Origin: Brassica napus
Taxonomy: Eukaryota; Streptophyta; Magnoliopsida; Brassicales; Brassicaceae
Assembly: GCF_020379485.1 (NCBI RefSeq)
Contig: NC_063438.1
Coordinates: forward strand, 496,001-560,000
Length of the DNA: 64,000 nucleotides
Direction of reading: 5' to 3'
Part shown: piece by piece, positions 63,001-64,000 of the stretch
Layout of the letters: each line of letters begins with the position of its first letter
How positions within the stretch are numbered: position 1 is the first letter of the stretch
Made by a program: the position numbers and the translations under genes
The notes under the pieces: generated by a model
What the model was told of the DNA's origin: nothing
The model's database searches: none
Seen by the model: only the letters and a program-made list of their open reading frames with translations

Positions 63001-64000
63001 GGACTAACCACTATAAAATCGCTATTTTCTAGAAAAACGGAGACAAAAAGGTTCCAAACCTCTTTGACCTTCATCATATGTTAGTGAAGGATGCAACTAT
63101 GCATTAAAACAGATTTTCATATTTTTGAATTTTTCTCAAAATCTATGGGCTAACCCCTACGAAAATACTGAATTTTTCGGTAAATGCTCTAATAATGAAG
63201 CATATGATCTTTGGGGTTGTTTTAAAATTTCTAAACACATTCTACATTTGTATTAATGTATATTAAACTCATTTTCATGGTACATGGGCATCGTTTTAAT
63301 TTTTTGTCAATTAATTTAGTAAAACTTCATAATACTCCCTAAATTGGTGGACTAACCACTATAAAATCGCTATTTTCTAGAAAAACGGAGACAAAAAGGT
63401 TCCAAACCTCTTTGACCTTCATCATATGTTAGTGAAGGATGCAACTATGCATTAAAACAGAATTTTCATATTTTTGAATTTTTCTCAAAATCTATGGGCT
63501 AACCCCTACGAAAATACTGAATTTTTCGGTAAATGCTCTAATAATGAAGCATATGATCTTTGGGGTTGTTTTAAAATTTCTAAACACATTCTACATTTGT
63601 ATTAATGTATATTAAACTCATTTTCATGGTACATGGGCATCGTTTTAATTTTTTGTCAATTAATTTAGTAAAACTTCATAATACTCCCTAAATTGGTGGA
63701 CTAACCACTATAAAATCGCTATTTTTAGGGAAATGGAGACAACAAAAGTTCCAAACCTCTTTGACCTTCATCATATGTTAGTGAAGGATGCAACTATGCA
63801 TTAAAACAGAATTTTCATATTTTTGAATTTTTCTCAAAATCTATGGGCTAACCCCTACGAAAATACTGAATTTTTCGGTAAATGCTCTAATAATGAAGCA
63901 TATGATCTTTGGGGTTGTTTTAAAATTTCTAAACACATTCTACATTTGTATTAATGTATATTAAACTCATTTTCATGGTACATGGGCATCGTTTTAATTT
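42014..64000. repeat. Satellite array, homogeneous subfamily C, running off the right edge
   Basis: About 63 monomers with period 348-349 bp, for example at 62642, 62991, 63339 and 63688 for the CTAAATTGG landmark. Two main variants mix: CTAGAAAAACGGAGACAAAAAGG and TAGGGAAATGGAGACAACAAAAG types. Units near the right edge are almost identical; units between 42 and 54 kb show many one-base losses in runs. Rearranged short units occur near 54.6, 56.2 and 57.2 kb, and an unrelated insert lies at 50251-50402. Confidence 0.95.
50251..50402. mobile_element. Unclassified 152-bp insertion in the satellite
   Basis: A monomer is interrupted after CTATGGG by sequence starting TTTGACCCCCCCCG and ending GGAATGC, after which the monomer resumes at ACCCCTACG. 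The insert is AT-rich and unrelated to the satellite. No clear inverted ends were seen; a short ACCCC repeat at both edges may be a target duplication or chance. Confidence 0.5.

Noticed and set aside
20517..64000. Array identified as the Brassica centromeric 176-bp satellite
   Set aside because: The repeat period is about 349 bp and I see no clear half-unit similarity, so it is not a simple 176-bp array; a direct comparison would settle it.

Overview
This is nuclear plant DNA from the mustard family, most likely Brassica, Raphanus or a close relative. Three lines support this: a complete boron exporter gene whose length and regulatory residues match Arabidopsis BOR1; neighbours (a short-chain dehydrogenase and a RING/C2H2 zinc-finger gene) that I recall from the Arabidopsis At2g47090-At2g47160 interval; and mobile elements and an AT-rich satellite of about 350 bp that look typical of Brassicaceae. 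Species cannot be fixed from the sequence alone.

Layout. 1-255: right end of a hAT-like element. 481-3752: BOR1 (10 coding exons, 704 aa) with TATA box, two upstream ORFs and poly(A) signal. 5664-8276: a decayed partial tandem copy of BOR1 (exon 7 to the 3' flank) broken by indels, lost splice sites and four small transposons. 8500-9612: exon-like blocks of a possible decayed gene. 10851-12200: a 1.35-kb interstitial telomere-like block. 12201-14136: AT-rich sequence with a retroposed fragment and a Mutator-like element. 14137-15191: an intact NAD(P)-dependent SDR (257 aa). 15701-16705: a three-copy repeat and a long-TIR element. 16737-17136: two tRNA-Ala(UGC) genes, one degenerate. 17296-19849: a Hel2/ZNF598-like RING zinc-finger gene (670 aa). 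20356-20419: a tRNA-Phe pseudogene.

From about 20.5 kb to the right edge the window is one satellite array with a period of about 349 bp, roughly 120 copies estimated from length divided by period. It has divergent monomers on the left, an abrupt switch to a second subfamily near 22.3 kb, and a third, more homogeneous subfamily from about 31.9 kb. Part of the third subfamily (32.1-36.2 kb) is a trimeric higher-order repeat of 1,043 bp. The array is interrupted by a 972-bp Helitron carrying a tRNA-like segment, an 832-bp hAT element with a perfect 8-bp target duplication, a 152-bp unidentified insert, and a 100-N assembly gap flanked by about 1 kb of scrambled, probably erroneous sequence.

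The genes do not form a pathway. BOR1 acts in boron export, the SDR in small-molecule redox, and the Hel2-like protein probably in ribosome quality control. The block is conserved by descent. The Arabidopsis counterpart lies near the end of chromosome 2, so a subtelomeric position would fit the telomere-like block and the satellite, but that is inference. I found no convincing new biochemical system. The most interesting signals are in satellite organisation, transposon nesting, two GC-AG introns and the BOR1 leader.
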